DNA of 64,000 bases from Anaerocolumna sp. AGMB13025 (lineage in GTDB: Bacteria > Bacillota > Clostridia > Lachnospirales > Lachnospiraceae): NCBI RefSeq assembly GCF_029689925.1, contig NZ_CP121445.1, positions 3,394,501 through 3,458,500 of the forward strand, in the 5' to 3' direction. The notes below the pieces were generated by a model. It made no database searches and was not told the DNA's origin. It worked only from the letters and a program-made list of their open reading frames with translations. The position numbers and the translations under genes were made by a program. Below, one piece after another: positions 16,240-26,477 of the stretch. Each line of letters begins with the position of its first letter. Position 1 is the stretch's first letter.

Positions 16240-16560
16240 CTATAAACCTTGCTCATTTATATAACTCCTGAGTAGCTCAATTAATTCTCTGTCCATAAAA
16301 TCATAGTTATCGTTGATATACAGACAAACCACCTTTTTATCTACAATCATATCAGGATATTTTTCCTTTATTCTTCTAAAATGCTTTTTTTCCATACAAA
16401 ATATGATATCAGCCCACCCAAGAAGACCTGCTGTAACTTTAATCCGAGCATTCGATTCTGTTCCTGCTGAACGTGCTTCGTGTCCATTATACCCATCGAA
16501 TATTTTTTCGGCTGTTAAACTGCGTCGTTTATTTTGACTACACAAAAAAAGTAACTTCAT
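16240..16560 (-). CDS. Low-molecular-weight phosphatase-like protein
   Basis: 106 residues. The N-terminus LLFLCSQNKRRSLTAEKIF holds a Cys-x5-Arg-Ser loop like the catalytic P-loop of low-molecular-weight protein tyrosine phosphatases (COG4551-type), followed by ARSAGTES and a WADIIFCMEKKH motif typical of that fold. The usual C-terminal DPF acid motif is replaced by NDNYDFMD, as in this shorter subgroup. A moderate ribosome site (AAGGG) lies 8 bases before the start. The substrate is unknown. Confidence 0.75.
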   Translation of the reverse strand: MKLLFLCSQNKRRSLTAEKIFDGYNGHEARSAGTESNARIKVTAGLLGWADIIFCMEKKHFRRIKEKYPDMIVDKKVVCLYINDNYDFMDRELIELLRSYINEQGL

Positions 16561-16737
16561 CTTATTAACCCTTCATCTTAATATTCAACACTCAGTCATG
16601 CAAAATGAAATTTATACTAATCTCTATTAAATGGAAATATACATAGCAAGAAAAGCAAAAGATACATACTCTTTCTTTGTTTCATTGATTTTAAGCAATG
16701 TCATGTGATTATGCATAAATTGCAAGCTAAGCATCAA

Positions 16738-17655
16738 TTATTCTATTCCTTCCAGACTGTCACACTTTTTCACAGTATCAATAGAGCCCTCCTCATTATA
16801 CTTAAACTCAGCTACACAAACTGATCTGTGGAACAGGCTTCCGCCTGGCAACTCAGAAGTATGGTAAAACAGATAAGAATGTTCCTTAAAATCTGCAATA
16901 CCGGGGTGGTTTGTAAAGCAATCTCCTGCTTCCATTAAAACACCGCCATACACCCATGGTCCAGTTGGCGAAATTGATGTTGAATAAGCCAGTTGTTCAT
17001 TTTGCTGATTCAATGCAAAAGCCGCATATACCATATAATAAAGGTTATTTCTTTTATAGAACCAGGGGCCTTCTCCATAGGTTGTACCGGTATCATGACT
17101 TCCTTTTCCGAAAGATTCCTCAGTCATAGGGATTTTCACTACGCCAACAGTTTTGTCATAGGAAATCATATCTTCATTCAGAAGAACATAACGAAGTTCA
17201 GGATTTCCAAAATACAGATATGCCTGACCATCATCATCAATAAATACGGTGGGATCGATATCATTCCAATCTCCTTCATCTACAAGGGGTTCACCCAAAT
17301 CCTTAAAAGGTCCTGCAGGGTTCTCAGATACACCTACTGCAATTGCCATTCCACCGTCTTTTTTATGTACCGGACAATAAAGGTAAAATTTACCATTGCG
17401 TTCTACGGCCTGAGGTGCCCATGCTCTGTCATCAGCCCATTCGATATCATCCAGAGAGAAAATTACACCATGGTCGGTCCAGTTCACCATATCCTTGGTG
17501 GAAAAACAACGCCAGTCTACCATTGTGTAAAAATTATTGATGAGTTCATCCTCATCATGAGTGGTATAAAGATAAAGTGTATCGCCCACCACCATAGGTG
17601 CAGGATCTGCTGTGTAAATTGATTCAATAATAGGATTTGTTCTCTTAGCCTTCAT
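16738..17655 (-). CDS. GH43 family glycoside hydrolase, cytoplasmic
   Basis: 305 residues forming a single five-bladed propeller. The catalytic triad is visible: Asp17 in TADPAP (general base), Asp134 in DIDPTVF (pKa modulator) and Glu195 in YGEGPWF (acid). There is no signal peptide, CBM or dockerin, so it should act inside the cell on imported arabinoxylan oligosaccharides as an alpha-L-arabinofuranosidase or beta-xylosidase. An AGGAG ribosome site precedes ATG 17655. No transporter or regulator accompanies it. Confidence 0.9.
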   Translation of the reverse strand: MKAKRTNPIIESIYTADPAPMVVGDTLYLYTTHDEDELINNFYTMVDWRCFSTKDMVNWTDHGVIFSLDDIEWADDRAWAPQAVERNGKFYLYCPVHKKDGGMAIAVGVSENPAGPFKDLGEPLVDEGDWNDIDPTVFIDDDGQAYLYFGNPELRYVLLNEDMISYDKTVGVVKIPMTEESFGKGSHDTGTTYGEGPWFYKRNNLYYMVYAAFALNQQNEQLAYSTSISPTGPWVYGGVLMEAGDCFTNHPGIADFKEHSYLFYHTSELPGGSLFHRSVCVAEFKYNEEGSIDTVKKCDSLEGIE

Positions 17656-17841
17656 AACTTTTTTCTCCTGGTATTATATATTGGTGTAGCCAATAAAGGC
17701 TACTTGGTTAATAAGTCACGAATTCATCTGCTTCGTTGCTACAATACATGGTTCCATCACGAAAAAGCATAATCAGTATGAGCAATAGAATATACTGCTT
17801 TGTCTTTATCACTTTCATAGATATTGCAGTTTCATAGTTCA

Positions 17842-18876
17842 TCAAATACTATCAAATATTATTTCTCTTAGTTTTAGTGCAATTTCATCTTTACAACAGT
17901 TGGTCATGTTGCTTAAAATAATAACTTCAACATTATCTTCTGGAAATATATTATTAGAAGAAACAAAACCAGGCTGCCCGCCATCATGTGATATTCCTGT
18001 CCGCATCCGTTTACCATATTCTCTTTGCCATAACATTATACCATAACCATAATACTGGTCTTCAGCCATTTTAACATGCTTATACAGCATCTTTTTGAGA
18101 AATTTCTCACTTAAAAGAGCTTCATTAAATAAAACAGAGTTCCATTTATGAAGATCTTCTATTGTTGAATATAGTGAACCACCAGCATAAGGTATGCTGA
18201 AATCTATAAAATCGCTGTTTTCAATCTCGCCATCCACCATATCGTAACCGGATGCTCTGTTTTTTATTAATTTAATATGATTATTGTATCCACTATTTAT
18301 CATTGAAAGCTTATGAAAAATGTTTTCATTTACACATTCTTCATAAGTTTTATTGGTAAGCTTCTCAATAATATAGCCTAATAAAATATAACCAGAATTT
18401 GAGTAGGAATATCTGGATCCAGGTTCAAAGTTAAGAGGTTTATTTTTAAACTTCTCAATTAAGCCCATTGGTGAAATGTAATTTCGCATGTATAGGTCTA
18501 GGTCTTCATCTTCGGTGTAATTATAGATTCCTGAAGAATGAGTTAATAAATGATGTATTGTCACTTTATTTCCGGATGGATAATCAGAAATAAACATATT
18601 CAGTGTATCACCTAAACTCAATAAGCCTTTCTCTACGAGCTGTAAAACTAATATAGCGGTAAATTGCTTTGTTATAGAGCCAATACAAAATTTTGTTTCA
18701 GCGCTATTTGGTACATTTAACTCATAATTAGCCATTCCATATCCGTTATTAATTATAATATTGCCGTCAATTGACACAAGAATTGAACCACTAAACCAAT
18801 GGTCCGGCACAGCAAAGCCACTAAGATACTTTTCTATATTTTCCTTTAAGCTATTAATACGTTCTTTTCTTAACAT
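17842..18876 (-). CDS. Serine hydrolase of the class C beta-lactamase/PBP family
   Basis: 344 residues. Ser67-x-x-Lys70 (GSITKQF), Tyr158-Ser-Asn160 (YSYSNSGY) and His297-Asp-Gly-Gly (SHDGGQPG) are the three active-site motifs of the PF00144 family. No signal peptide is seen, so it is probably a cytoplasmic esterase or D-amino-peptidase-like enzyme rather than a secreted beta-lactamase. AAAGGAG precedes ATG 18876. It appears to be monocistronic. Confidence 0.85.
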   Translation of the reverse strand: MLRKERINSLKENIEKYLSGFAVPDHWFSGSILVSIDGNIIINNGYGMANYELNVPNSAETKFCIGSITKQFTAILVLQLVEKGLLSLGDTLNMFISDYPSGNKVTIHHLLTHSSGIYNYTEDEDLDLYMRNYISPMGLIEKFKNKPLNFEPGSRYSYSNSGYILLGYIIEKLTNKTYEECVNENIFHKLSMINSGYNNHIKLIKNRASGYDMVDGEIENSDFIDFSIPYAGGSLYSTIEDLHKWNSVLFNEALLSEKFLKKMLYKHVKMAEDQYYGYGIMLWQREYGKRMRTGISHDGGQPGFVSSNNIFPEDNVEVIILSNMTNCCKDEIALKLREIIFDSI

Positions 18877-18971
18877 AATAAAAACTCCTTTCCCATTAAA
18901 TTCATGATCATGGCCGCATAGCCCTTATTTCCCTACGCTTAAAAGCTATACTCTTAAATTATAGTCTTATC

Positions 18972-20294
18972 TTAATATCCCCGTTCTTTTAGACCCTTTA
19001 CCAGACCAACATAAAACTCTCTCACATCAAATCCTTCAATATTTTCCCGGTTTAAATCTATTAAGTCCCCATGAGAAATTCCCCGTCGGCCTTTCGCCGT
19101 TAAATGTATCCGATTTTCGCCCCAGCCAAAGGAACTAACCGAAACCAAACCGTCATTTTCCCCGTCAAAATGTTTTACCAGTGGATATGAGAAATTAAGG
19201 GGAAATCTTCCGCCGGAAGCGACATTTAATTTTGAGCCGACACTCTGATAGTATATGCCTGGGATATCAAGAACTGTATCATTGAGTTTTTTACAGGCAA
19301 AAGCAGTTAAATCCTTCACTGCTGCTAAAAAATCAGGATTACTATCACCTAATTTTTTAAGAGCGGCGTTATATTTTTGAGCAATAAAATTACGGGTGCT
19401 CTCAGGAACCTTTGAAAGCAGATAATCTGCGAACAAACACCCATAATGGGGTGTGTTGATTGTTATAAGCGATGCAATAGAATCCTCTATCCCCAGCATA
19501 CTGATTGCATATCTGCTATCTAACCCGCCCTTTGAATGTGCTATAATATTTACCTTACCACAGCCGGTTTCTTCAACAATCTGGCGAATTCTTTCAGCCA
19601 GTTCTTTCCCGCTTTCTATCACAGATGCAGCGGATTGGTGATTTCCATAATAAATCACTGCACCATTCATTTTTAGTTCTTTCGGTATTCTGCCCCAATA
19701 ATTAAGATACTTGTAATCACGGAAGAAAACACCGTGCACTAAGAGAATTGGATATTTAGTATGGCAGCATTGACTATGTAACCTGTTTCTGTTTCTTGTT
19801 ATTTTTTCACTTTCAAAAACAGCTTCTCTCGAAGCAATACGGATAATCTTCATTAAAACAAATAGATTCACCAAAGGAATCCAGCCGCAGATAATTCCTA
19901 TGATACGCCATTTTATACCTAATTGCAGGGAAGTACAATAAACCCTTAGGATTCCATTCCAAAATACAATTGCTTCAACAAGAATTACTGTTAAAAGATA
20001 AAGCGGCAGAAATCCAAAGCCCGAAAATTTTTGATACCAATTGGCTATAAAATAAGTTGCTGATAAAATGGAGGAAATGAGAAAAATAAGCAGCAATTCG
20101 CATCCGTCACCGCATATCCTTAGCCGTAAAGCCGGGCATTGCCTGTTATGAAAGGAAGGAAACAGATTGATGAGTACAAATCCGGTTAAAAGAACTGCCG
20201 CATAATACCAATGATCTTTTATTATATCAAAATGAAAGATATTCACAGTAAAAAAAACAATAACAGAATAAATTATTCTTATCAATATTCTCAT
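18972..20294 (-). CDS. Membrane-anchored lipase/alpha-beta hydrolase
   Basis: 440 residues. Four or five hydrophobic segments occupy residues 5-150. The catalytic domain begins near residue 180 with the oxyanion-hole motif LLVHGVFFRDY; the nucleophile is Ser254 in IIAHSKGGLDSRY. Later NTPHYG and HGDL motifs are like those of PGAP1/triacylglycerol-lipase proteins. The active site probably faces the cytoplasm or membrane surface; substrate (acylglycerol or lipid-linked ester) is inferred from family only. An AGGTGA ribosome site precedes the start. Confidence 0.8.
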   Translation of the reverse strand: MRILIRIIYSVIVFFTVNIFHFDIIKDHWYYAAVLLTGFVLINLFPSFHNRQCPALRLRICGDGCELLLIFLISSILSATYFIANWYQKFSGFGFLPLYLLTVILVEAIVFWNGILRVYCTSLQLGIKWRIIGIICGWIPLVNLFVLMKIIRIASREAVFESEKITRNRNRLHSQCCHTKYPILLVHGVFFRDYKYLNYWGRIPKELKMNGAVIYYGNHQSAASVIESGKELAERIRQIVEETGCGKVNIIAHSKGGLDSRYAISMLGIEDSIASLITINTPHYGCLFADYLLSKVPESTRNFIAQKYNAALKKLGDSNPDFLAAVKDLTAFACKKLNDTVLDIPGIYYQSVGSKLNVASGGRFPLNFSYPLVKHFDGENDGLVSVSSFGWGENRIHLTAKGRRGISHGDLIDLNRENIEGFDVREFYVGLVKGLKERGY

Positions 20295-20430
20295 ATGTAA
20301 TCACCTAAAGTTATAATGTTTAACTATAAAAGTTATGTTGTTAATCAGCTTCTGTTTAATTCCATAAATTAACAATAATTCAAATTATGTAAATGAAGAG
20401 GTTAAAATAGTTTTAAATGAGTTACTAATT

Positions 20431-20916
20431 TTACAGTTTCATTTCATAATCCAATAATTTTCCGGCATACTCCTGATTCCATTCATTATTACGCTTTTGA
20501 ACAAAAGTAAATCCAACGCTCTCATAATTCTTTTGCGCAGGCACTAATAATTCATCGGTAGTAACTAAAAGTTTTTTTGCCTTTTTATTGCTCATACGTT
20601 TCACCGCTTCCAGTAATTGCATTTTACCATATTGGTTCCCCTTATACTTTGTGGCAATGCAATTATGACCTAGTTCAATATATTCCGGAAGGTTTCTTGG
20701 ATCCCAGCATATAAAACCAATGGGGGTATCCTTAAAGGCTGTAACAAATCCACATTCATCTGCTATCTGTAAATTATCATAGAAAAAGTCATCTGCTTCC
20801 TTCCATTTTACCGCCCAATCTCTTTCATATCTGCTTTCAAAGGAATATCCATCTTTTAGTAAATCATATATCATACCTCTATGAAACTCACTGAATTTTC
20901 TAAATTTGATGTCCAC
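20431..20916 (-). CDS. GNAT family N-acetyltransferase
   Basis: 161 residues from a GTG at 20916, chosen because a strong ribosome site (GGAGGGGG) lies 9 bases upstream; the longer ATG frame to 20985 adds an unlikely N-terminus. The acetyl-CoA-binding region is IELGHNCIATKYKGNQYGKMQLLEA with a weak R/Q-x-x-G-x-G/A loop, seen here as KYKGNQYGKMQL, and the C-terminal YESVGFTFVQKR motif is typical of the fold. The substrate is not known. Confidence 0.8.
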   Translation of the reverse strand: MDIKFRKFSEFHRGMIYDLLKDGYSFESRYERDWAVKWKEADDFFYDNLQIADECGFVTAFKDTPIGFICWDPRNLPEYIELGHNCIATKYKGNQYGKMQLLEAVKRMSNKKAKKLLVTTDELLVPAQKNYESVGFTFVQKRNNEWNQEYAGKLLDYEMKL

Positions 20917-21198
20917 AAGTATTTTCCCCCTCCGTGTATTTTGCTTTCCGTATGTATGTAATAATCTAATGCAATTATAACACATATTAACTTTAAATCA
21001 ATTCCGTAAATAATTGGTCCAAAATTGCTGCAAGGTATATATAAATGATTTCTCAAACAATTTCCTCATACATAAATCAGAATGCTTTTTTTATATAAAA
21101 TTAATATTGATTAAACTTATGTAAAGTGATATCGTAAAATAGTAAATAATGTAAAATAATGAGTGATTTACTATCTTTAAATTAAACTTGGAGGAAAT

Positions 21199-21864
21199 AT
21201 GGCACAGATTCTTGTTGTAGAGGATAATCCGGATTATCTGGAGCTCCTTCAAAACTTTTTAGAAAATGCAGGGTATACAGTTACTACTGCCCAAGATGGT
21301 GTTGAGGCACTGGTTGAAGCAAAGAAACAACCCTTTGATTTAGTACTCTTAGATATCATGCTGCCCAAAATTGATGGTTATGGTGTATGTGAAGTAATCC
21401 GTAAAGAATCCAATATCCCTATTATCATGCTGACCGCACTGGAAGATGAGGCTCATCAGGTCCGGGGATTTGATTTAAGCATTGATGATTATATTACAAA
21501 GCCAGTATCCATGACAATCCTACTGCATAAAGTAGCCGCAGTGCTGCGCAGGTCATCGCCTATGGATGCTAAGATGCTTGTTTACCGAACTATCAGCCTG
21601 GATATTAACAGCCATACGGTCAGTATTTCAGGAAACCTTATCGATTTTACCCTTCGTGAATTCGAAATCCTGCAGGAACTGCTTCGTTCCCCCGGAGAAG
21701 TAGTTACCCGCAAAAAGCTTCTTGCAACTATATGGAGTTATGATTTTTATGGTGATGAGCGTATCATTGATACCCATATAAAAAATATACGCAGAAAGTT
21801 AGGGGATGAAGACTGCATTGAAACGATTCGCGGCTTGGGTTACAAATTACAAAAAGAAACTTAA
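21199..21864 (+). CDS. OmpR-family response regulator
   Basis: 221 residues. Receiver domain 1-118 with acidic pocket Glu8/Asp9 (VVEDN), phosphoacceptor Asp52 in LLDIMLPKIDG, a Thr in MLTA and Lys in ITKPVS. The C-terminal winged helix (FTLREFEILQELL, HIKNIRRKLGD) binds DNA. A GGAGG site precedes ATG 21199. It overlaps the sensor kinase gene and almost certainly controls the ABC exporter operon that follows, a layout common for peptide-antibiotic sensing in Firmicutes. Confidence 0.93.
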   Translation: MAQILVVEDNPDYLELLQNFLENAGYTVTTAQDGVEALVEAKKQPFDLVLLDIMLPKIDGYGVCEVIRKESNIPIIMLTALEDEAHQVRGFDLSIDDYITKPVSMTILLHKVAAVLRRSSPMDAKMLVYRTISLDINSHTVSISGNLIDFTLREFEILQELLRSPGEVVTRKKLLATIWSYDFYGDERIIDTHIKNIRRKLGDEDCIETIRGLGYKLQKET

Positions 21865-23317
21865 CGGTAGCTTAACTATAAAAACATACCTGGTTCTTCT
21901 GGCACTGCTCCTTGTTATCTGCTCAATCACATATATGTTAATCAGCCTGTTTTTGCCATTTATGAATGAAGGTCAGTCCCGAAGTGAACTTAATACACAG
22001 TCAAAGGCTTTGGTAGAACAGCTTAGACGCTGCCACACTTATGAAAGCGGGAAATTGTTTGCCGGTTTTATGCAGGTTACGGGTGCTGATTTATATTTAC
22101 TGGACGAGAAATATAAACCCGTAGATCTATTCACCTTCACAATAACACATAAAACAATTGAACCGGGGCTTGAATACCCGTTTCGCTTTATCGGTTCGGA
22201 AAAGGAATATATACTGGTCGTACACTTAAGTACAGCACGTTCCGAGGAAATCAATCATGCTTTACGGAGAAGTTTACCCTGGATTGGAGGCTTGATACTT
22301 TTGATATCATTGTTTGGTGCATTTTTTATTTCCCGATATGCAACCCGTCCAATTGTCCGTATGAGTAAGACCGCCGCAAATATTGCTGATCTGGATTTTA
22401 GCTGGTATTGCCCTGATTTGCGCGAAGATGAAATTGGCGTGTTGGCTAAAAGCATTAATGAACTATCTGATAAGTTAAACACCGCACTTTCGTCCCTGCG
22501 CCGCCAAAACTCCTCTCTTGAGAATGAAATAGCCCTGGAAAAGGAACGGGAGCGCAAGCGGATGCTCTTCTTTTCCGCAGTGTCCCATGAACTCAAAACA
22601 CCAATCGCAATTGTAATTGGCCAGCTTGAAGGTATGCAGGCAGGGATTGGTGTATACAAAGACAGATCTAAATATATTGCCCGATCAGCGGATATACTCA
22701 GATCTCTGGATGGATTTATAAAGGAGATTATTTCGGTTTCTTATATTGATATTTCAGAAAAAAAGGTACAAACACCGGTTGACTTATCCGACTTATTAGA
22801 AACTGTTCTTGGTGATAGCAACACTCTCATGGATGCCCGCACCATCCAATTGCATATTGAAATTGAACCGGCAATTATTATCCTGGGCGATGCAGTTTTA
22901 CTAAAAAAAGCACTTAAGAATGTAATTGATAACGCAGTGCTCCATTCTCCAATGGGAAGTCCGGTTTCCGTTTGGCTTATGAGTAAAGAGGATAAAGCAG
23001 AACTGACAATAGCCAATGGTGGTGCCCATATCGCAAAAGAACACCTTCCCCATCTGTTTGATGCTTTTTACCGGGGAGACAGACATACCGGCGGATATCC
23101 GCAAGGAAGCGGACTTGGGCTTTATATAACCCGTATAATATTAGAAAGCCATCAGGTAATTCATAGTATTAAGAATCAGGATGATGGTGTACAGTTCACT
23201 GCACTATTCCAAGCAGCGAAAACTCCACACAAAAAACACAATACTTCATCCTGTCTCCAGAAAGTATCTGATAAAATAGATGGTAGGAACCCTGATTCGG
23301 CGTCCTTTCTCCATTAG
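21806..23317 (+). CDS. Sensor histidine kinase
   Basis: 503 residues with the first possible ATG at 21806, overlapping the regulator gene by 59 bases; the true start may be a few codons later. Membrane segments lie near residues 28-50 and 155-175 and bracket an extracytoplasmic sensor of about 100 residues. HAMP (about 176-230) and a coiled coil follow, then HisKA with His261 in SHELKTPIA and the ATPase with the N box (KNVIDNAVLHS) and G boxes (GSGLGLYITRII). It should phosphorylate the adjacent regulator. The signal is unknown. Confidence 0.92.
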   Translation: MKTALKRFAAWVTNYKKKLNGSLTIKTYLVLLALLLVICSITYMLISLFLPFMNEGQSRSELNTQSKALVEQLRRCHTYESGKLFAGFMQVTGADLYLLDEKYKPVDLFTFTITHKTIEPGLEYPFRFIGSEKEYILVVHLSTARSEEINHALRRSLPWIGGLILLISLFGAFFISRYATRPIVRMSKTAANIADLDFSWYCPDLREDEIGVLAKSINELSDKLNTALSSLRRQNSSLENEIALEKERERKRMLFFSAVSHELKTPIAIVIGQLEGMQAGIGVYKDRSKYIARSADILRSLDGFIKEIISVSYIDISEKKVQTPVDLSDLLETVLGDSNTLMDARTIQLHIEIEPAIIILGDAVLLKKALKNVIDNAVLHSPMGSPVSVWLMSKEDKAELTIANGGAHIAKEHLPHLFDAFYRGDRHTGGYPQGSGLGLYITRIILESHQVIHSIKNQDDGVQFTALFQAAKTPHKKHNTSSCLQKVSDKIDGRNPDSASFLH

Positions 23318-23406
23318 CTCGGACGCTAAATGCGATTCTATCTAAGTTTAAAGAAAATATAAGTATAGAAAGGATGCCACAATACGATTACATTTTATTC
23401 TGTGGC

Positions 23407-23431
23407 CATATCGCCAGGAACTTGCGATATG
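23407..23431 (+). other. Stem-loop ahead of the ABC ATPase gene
   Basis: CATATCGC (23407-23414) and GCGATATG (23424-23431) form a perfect 8-bp stem with a 9-base loop, 15 bases before the ATPase start. It could tune translation or be an RNA processing site. Confidence 0.35.
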
Positions 23432-23445
23432 CAATAGGTATAACG

Positions 23446-24309
23446 ATGCAAATTGATGTTAACAACATAACGATGATTTACCCTTCCGGGAAAAAGGCTT
23501 TGCAGAATATAACGGTACATATGGACAGCCCCAACCTGATAGGGATACTAGGGCCAAATGGTTCGGGAAAAACCACTCTTATGAAACTCTTGATTGCAGG
23601 TTTAATTCCAACAAAAGGTGAAATTCTTCTGGACGGGAAAGATCTTCTTTCACAGGAAACACGCTTAAAAGCAATGCTGGGTTATCTGCCCCAAAGTTTT
23701 GGACTATTCGAGGAACTGACCGTATGGCAGTTTTTAGACTACATGGCAGCGCTTAAAGGCATTAAAAACCGAGAAGAAATTGACAATGTAATAAACCGCA
23801 CCAGTTTAACGGAAAGCAGAAAAGTCCGTATTCGGAATCTCTCCGGCGGTCAACGGCAACGGTTGGGTATCGCCCAGGCTCTTTTAGGGGATCCCCGATT
23901 CATGATTCTGGATGAACCTACCGTAGGGCTTGATCCGGAGGAACGTGTGAAATTCCGCAATATCTTCTCTGATATGGCACAGGATAAAATTGTTTTACTA
24001 TCCACACATATCGTAGAGGATGTACAGTCTATCTGTAACCGAGTTCTTGTAATTAACGACGGACTGATCTTATTTGACGGAGACCCTTCTGAATTAATTG
24101 AGAATACAAAAGGTCATGTGGGGGTTTATTTATCAAAATTAGGTGATACTGCCCCGGAAGGTTGTCAAGTGGTTTCCAAAATTAATATTGCCAGTGGTAT
24201 CTTGTGCAGGATTGTTTCTGAAAGTCTTCCGGTTTTTGCAGAAAGTGTCGAACCCACACTGGAGGATGCTTATCTTTATCGCATTGAGAAAGGGGCGGTC
24301 AATCCATGA
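23446..24309 (+). CDS. ABC transporter ATP-binding protein
   Basis: 287 residues from ATG 23446 (AGG seven bases upstream); an in-frame ATG at 23374 would add 24 residues unlike any ABC protein. Walker A is GPNGSGKTT, the Q-loop is YLPQSFGLFEELT, the signature LSGGQRQR, Walker B FMILDEPTVGLD and the switch His follows in STHIVEDV. This is the drug/lipid exporter type with a C-terminal extension. It overlaps the next gene by four bases and should power the two membrane subunits. Confidence 0.94.
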   Translation: MQIDVNNITMIYPSGKKALQNITVHMDSPNLIGILGPNGSGKTTLMKLLIAGLIPTKGEILLDGKDLLSQETRLKAMLGYLPQSFGLFEELTVWQFLDYMAALKGIKNREEIDNVINRTSLTESRKVRIRNLSGGQRQRLGIAQALLGDPRFMILDEPTVGLDPEERVKFRNIFSDMAQDKIVLLSTHIVEDVQSICNRVLVINDGLILFDGDPSELIENTKGHVGVYLSKLGDTAPEGCQVVSKINIASGILCRIVSESLPVFAESVEPTLEDAYLYRIEKGAVNP

Positions 24310-26477
24310 AGTTCTTTTCTCTCTATCGTGTAGAACTAAGACGGCTTGCCCTATCGAAATTTGTATGGGTGATTGCTGCCCTCAGTCTATTATCACCCTT
24401 GTTTGGCTATTCTATTTTTTTACAGACTCTTAGTAATAGCACTATGACAAACCAATATATTGCTAATCCAATTATGGCCGGTACTGTAATTGGTGCAATA
24501 CTCTGGGCGTTACTTGCTATACTGGAATCTGACCGCTTCTACCGTGCAAAAACAGATGTGCTGATAGACTCTATGATTTCTCCGATACGTATCATACTCT
24601 CACGGATGTTTACTCTTATAACTCTTTCGACGGTAACAGCACTAATCTGCGGTATTGCCTATTTACCAATTACCATGGTTAAGATTAATTATCTTTTTAA
24701 TTTCAAATTATATGCCAACAGCTTCCTCATATTGTTACTGCCAACATGGTGGATTTCCATCCTATTAGCTTTAACACTGTATCAGATTACCCGTCGGATC
24801 GAGTTTGCTGTACTGTTATACATAGGCGGCGTCTATTTCAGTTTTAGCCATTATATGTGGAATAATTACTTTGCTCATTGGATTAACCCTATTATTGTCA
24901 GTTTTTCGGACGGTTTTTCTAATGCGCTTATTCTGCGGATAACCCTTTATACCAGAGTTCTCTGGCTGTTACTAACAGCTGGCACCTGGGTCTTCTCCCT
25001 GCTTTGCATCCGCAGATATCAGAAAAGGTTGCTGGGCTCCTTTGTATGCGGTCTTAGGAAGATATATCTTCCATTTATCTCTTTAGCACTGCTTTTCACA
25101 GGGGTTATGCTATGGGTATGGCAGCCTTTAATAAACCATGCACCCTATGAGTGGAACAACAATATATATTCCCGCTCGGATAATTATCCCCCCAGAGCCA
25201 CACATGCGGCTTACAAGCTGACTGCTAAAAAGTCAGGAACCATAATCGGTACTGCTGAGTATGTACTTGATAAATCGGACAATTCAGAAGCCCTGATCTG
25301 GCTGGATCCAGGATTTAAAATCACTACTATCCGTTACGATGGTAAAAATATAGACTTTCATACTAATAATATTGATATTAATGAATATCGGGGAACTACT
25401 TTTACAATTCCAAAAGGCATCAATAAGAAGTTAACGATTCATTATCAAGGATTTCCTAAGCTACTGCGTAGTTTTTTACCTTTCTCCTGGGATAACAGCA
25501 GCTCGGCTGATTATGTCTCCCTTAGTAATGCTGCTACGGTGCCTGACTTTACCAGTTTTTCTCTGCCAGGAAAATATGATCTGGAGCTGACGGTTCCCAA
25601 AAAACTTACACCTATTGTTGAGCATCAAATACTCTCTGACTATACCAATAACAAGGATGGCTCAAGAACATGGAAGACAACAGACGCACCGGGTCATTTA
25701 GGATGGATTACGGCCTGCGATTATAAAAATATAGAATTTCAGGCTGCCGGAACTAAAATAAACCTTTTATACAGTAAAAAATATGATAAGAATATAAAAA
25801 AATACGACATTCCAAAATCAATTGCAGAAGTGATGGAGTATTGTACAAAACACCTAGGACCCCTGTCCTTTGTTGAGAATGATTCGCTGATGATGGTACA
25901 ACGCGCTTCTTCCATCAGTGGTGATGGTGGCAATGCAGGGAATGGCTGGGTAGAATGGGGCGAATTTTTATTCACGGAGAAAAACTTAAGTGATCCTCTG
26001 AAAGGAGCCGGTGCCGCAGAAGTGTTTGCCCATGAAATTATCCATGAATGGTGGGGCGGACTTGGAGTTTATAGTGAAGATGACGGTCTCTGGTCGGATG
26101 AAGGTCTGGATGTCTATACCACATATCGTATGATGAAAGAAAAATACGGAGAACTTTATGCGAAGAAAAATTATATTGACATCTGGCACTCTAACGTAGA
26201 TGCCCAAAACCGCGGCTACTATTACCGACATCCTGAGATGTTAAGTAAGCTGCCCTTAAAATATCAAGCAGATTTAAAAAGCCAGGAACAGACAACCAAT
26301 AAATACTGCCGTATGCCCTTAATGATTCTAAAGGCGGAACAGTTAGTTGGAGGTGAGGAAAAGATGGACGAAATTTTGCAATCTATCCAGAAAAAATACG
26401 CACACGCCCAACCAATCACTTATCGTGACTTTTTATTTGCCTGTGGTTTGAAAGAGAGGGATTTAGACCTTGAATAA
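24306..26477 (+). CDS. ABC permease fused to an M1-type zinc peptidase domain
   Basis: 723 residues. Residues 1-275 carry seven or so membrane segments like ABC-2 exporter subunits. After the last segment (about 255-275) an extracytoplasmic half follows, with a beta-sandwich region (about 300-460) and an M1 peptidase fold. The zinc site HEIIH (576-580) followed by Glu599 (WSDEG) gives the HExxH-x18-E gluzincin pattern. The exopeptidase GAMEN loop is not recognisable (the aligned place reads NGWVEWGEFLF), so a free N-terminus may not be recognised in the usual way. ATGA overlap with the ATPase gene. Such ABC/M1 fusions are known mainly from genome surveys; the function is not established. Confidence 0.88.
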   Translation: MKFFSLYRVELRRLALSKFVWVIAALSLLSPLFGYSIFLQTLSNSTMTNQYIANPIMAGTVIGAILWALLAILESDRFYRAKTDVLIDSMISPIRIILSRMFTLITLSTVTALICGIAYLPITMVKINYLFNFKLYANSFLILLLPTWWISILLALTLYQITRRIEFAVLLYIGGVYFSFSHYMWNNYFAHWINPIIVSFSDGFSNALILRITLYTRVLWLLLTAGTWVFSLLCIRRYQKRLLGSFVCGLRKIYLPFISLALLFTGVMLWVWQPLINHAPYEWNNNIYSRSDNYPPRATHAAYKLTAKKSGTIIGTAEYVLDKSDNSEALIWLDPGFKITTIRYDGKNIDFHTNNIDINEYRGTTFTIPKGINKKLTIHYQGFPKLLRSFLPFSWDNSSSADYVSLSNAATVPDFTSFSLPGKYDLELTVPKKLTPIVEHQILSDYTNNKDGSRTWKTTDAPGHLGWITACDYKNIEFQAAGTKINLLYSKKYDKNIKKYDIPKSIAEVMEYCTKHLGPLSFVENDSLMMVQRASSISGDGGNAGNGWVEWGEFLFTEKNLSDPLKGAGAAEVFAHEIIHEWWGGLGVYSEDDGLWSDEGLDVYTTYRMMKEKYGELYAKKNYIDIWHSNVDAQNRGYYYRHPEMLSKLPLKYQADLKSQEQTTNKYCRMPLMILKAEQLVGGEEKMDEILQSIQKKYAHAQPITYRDFLFACGLKERDLDLE

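Noticed and set aside
16993-17622. 209-codon + strand reading frame
   Set aside because: It is antisense to the GH43 gene, which has all catalytic motifs and a ribosome site; the product has no recognisable features.
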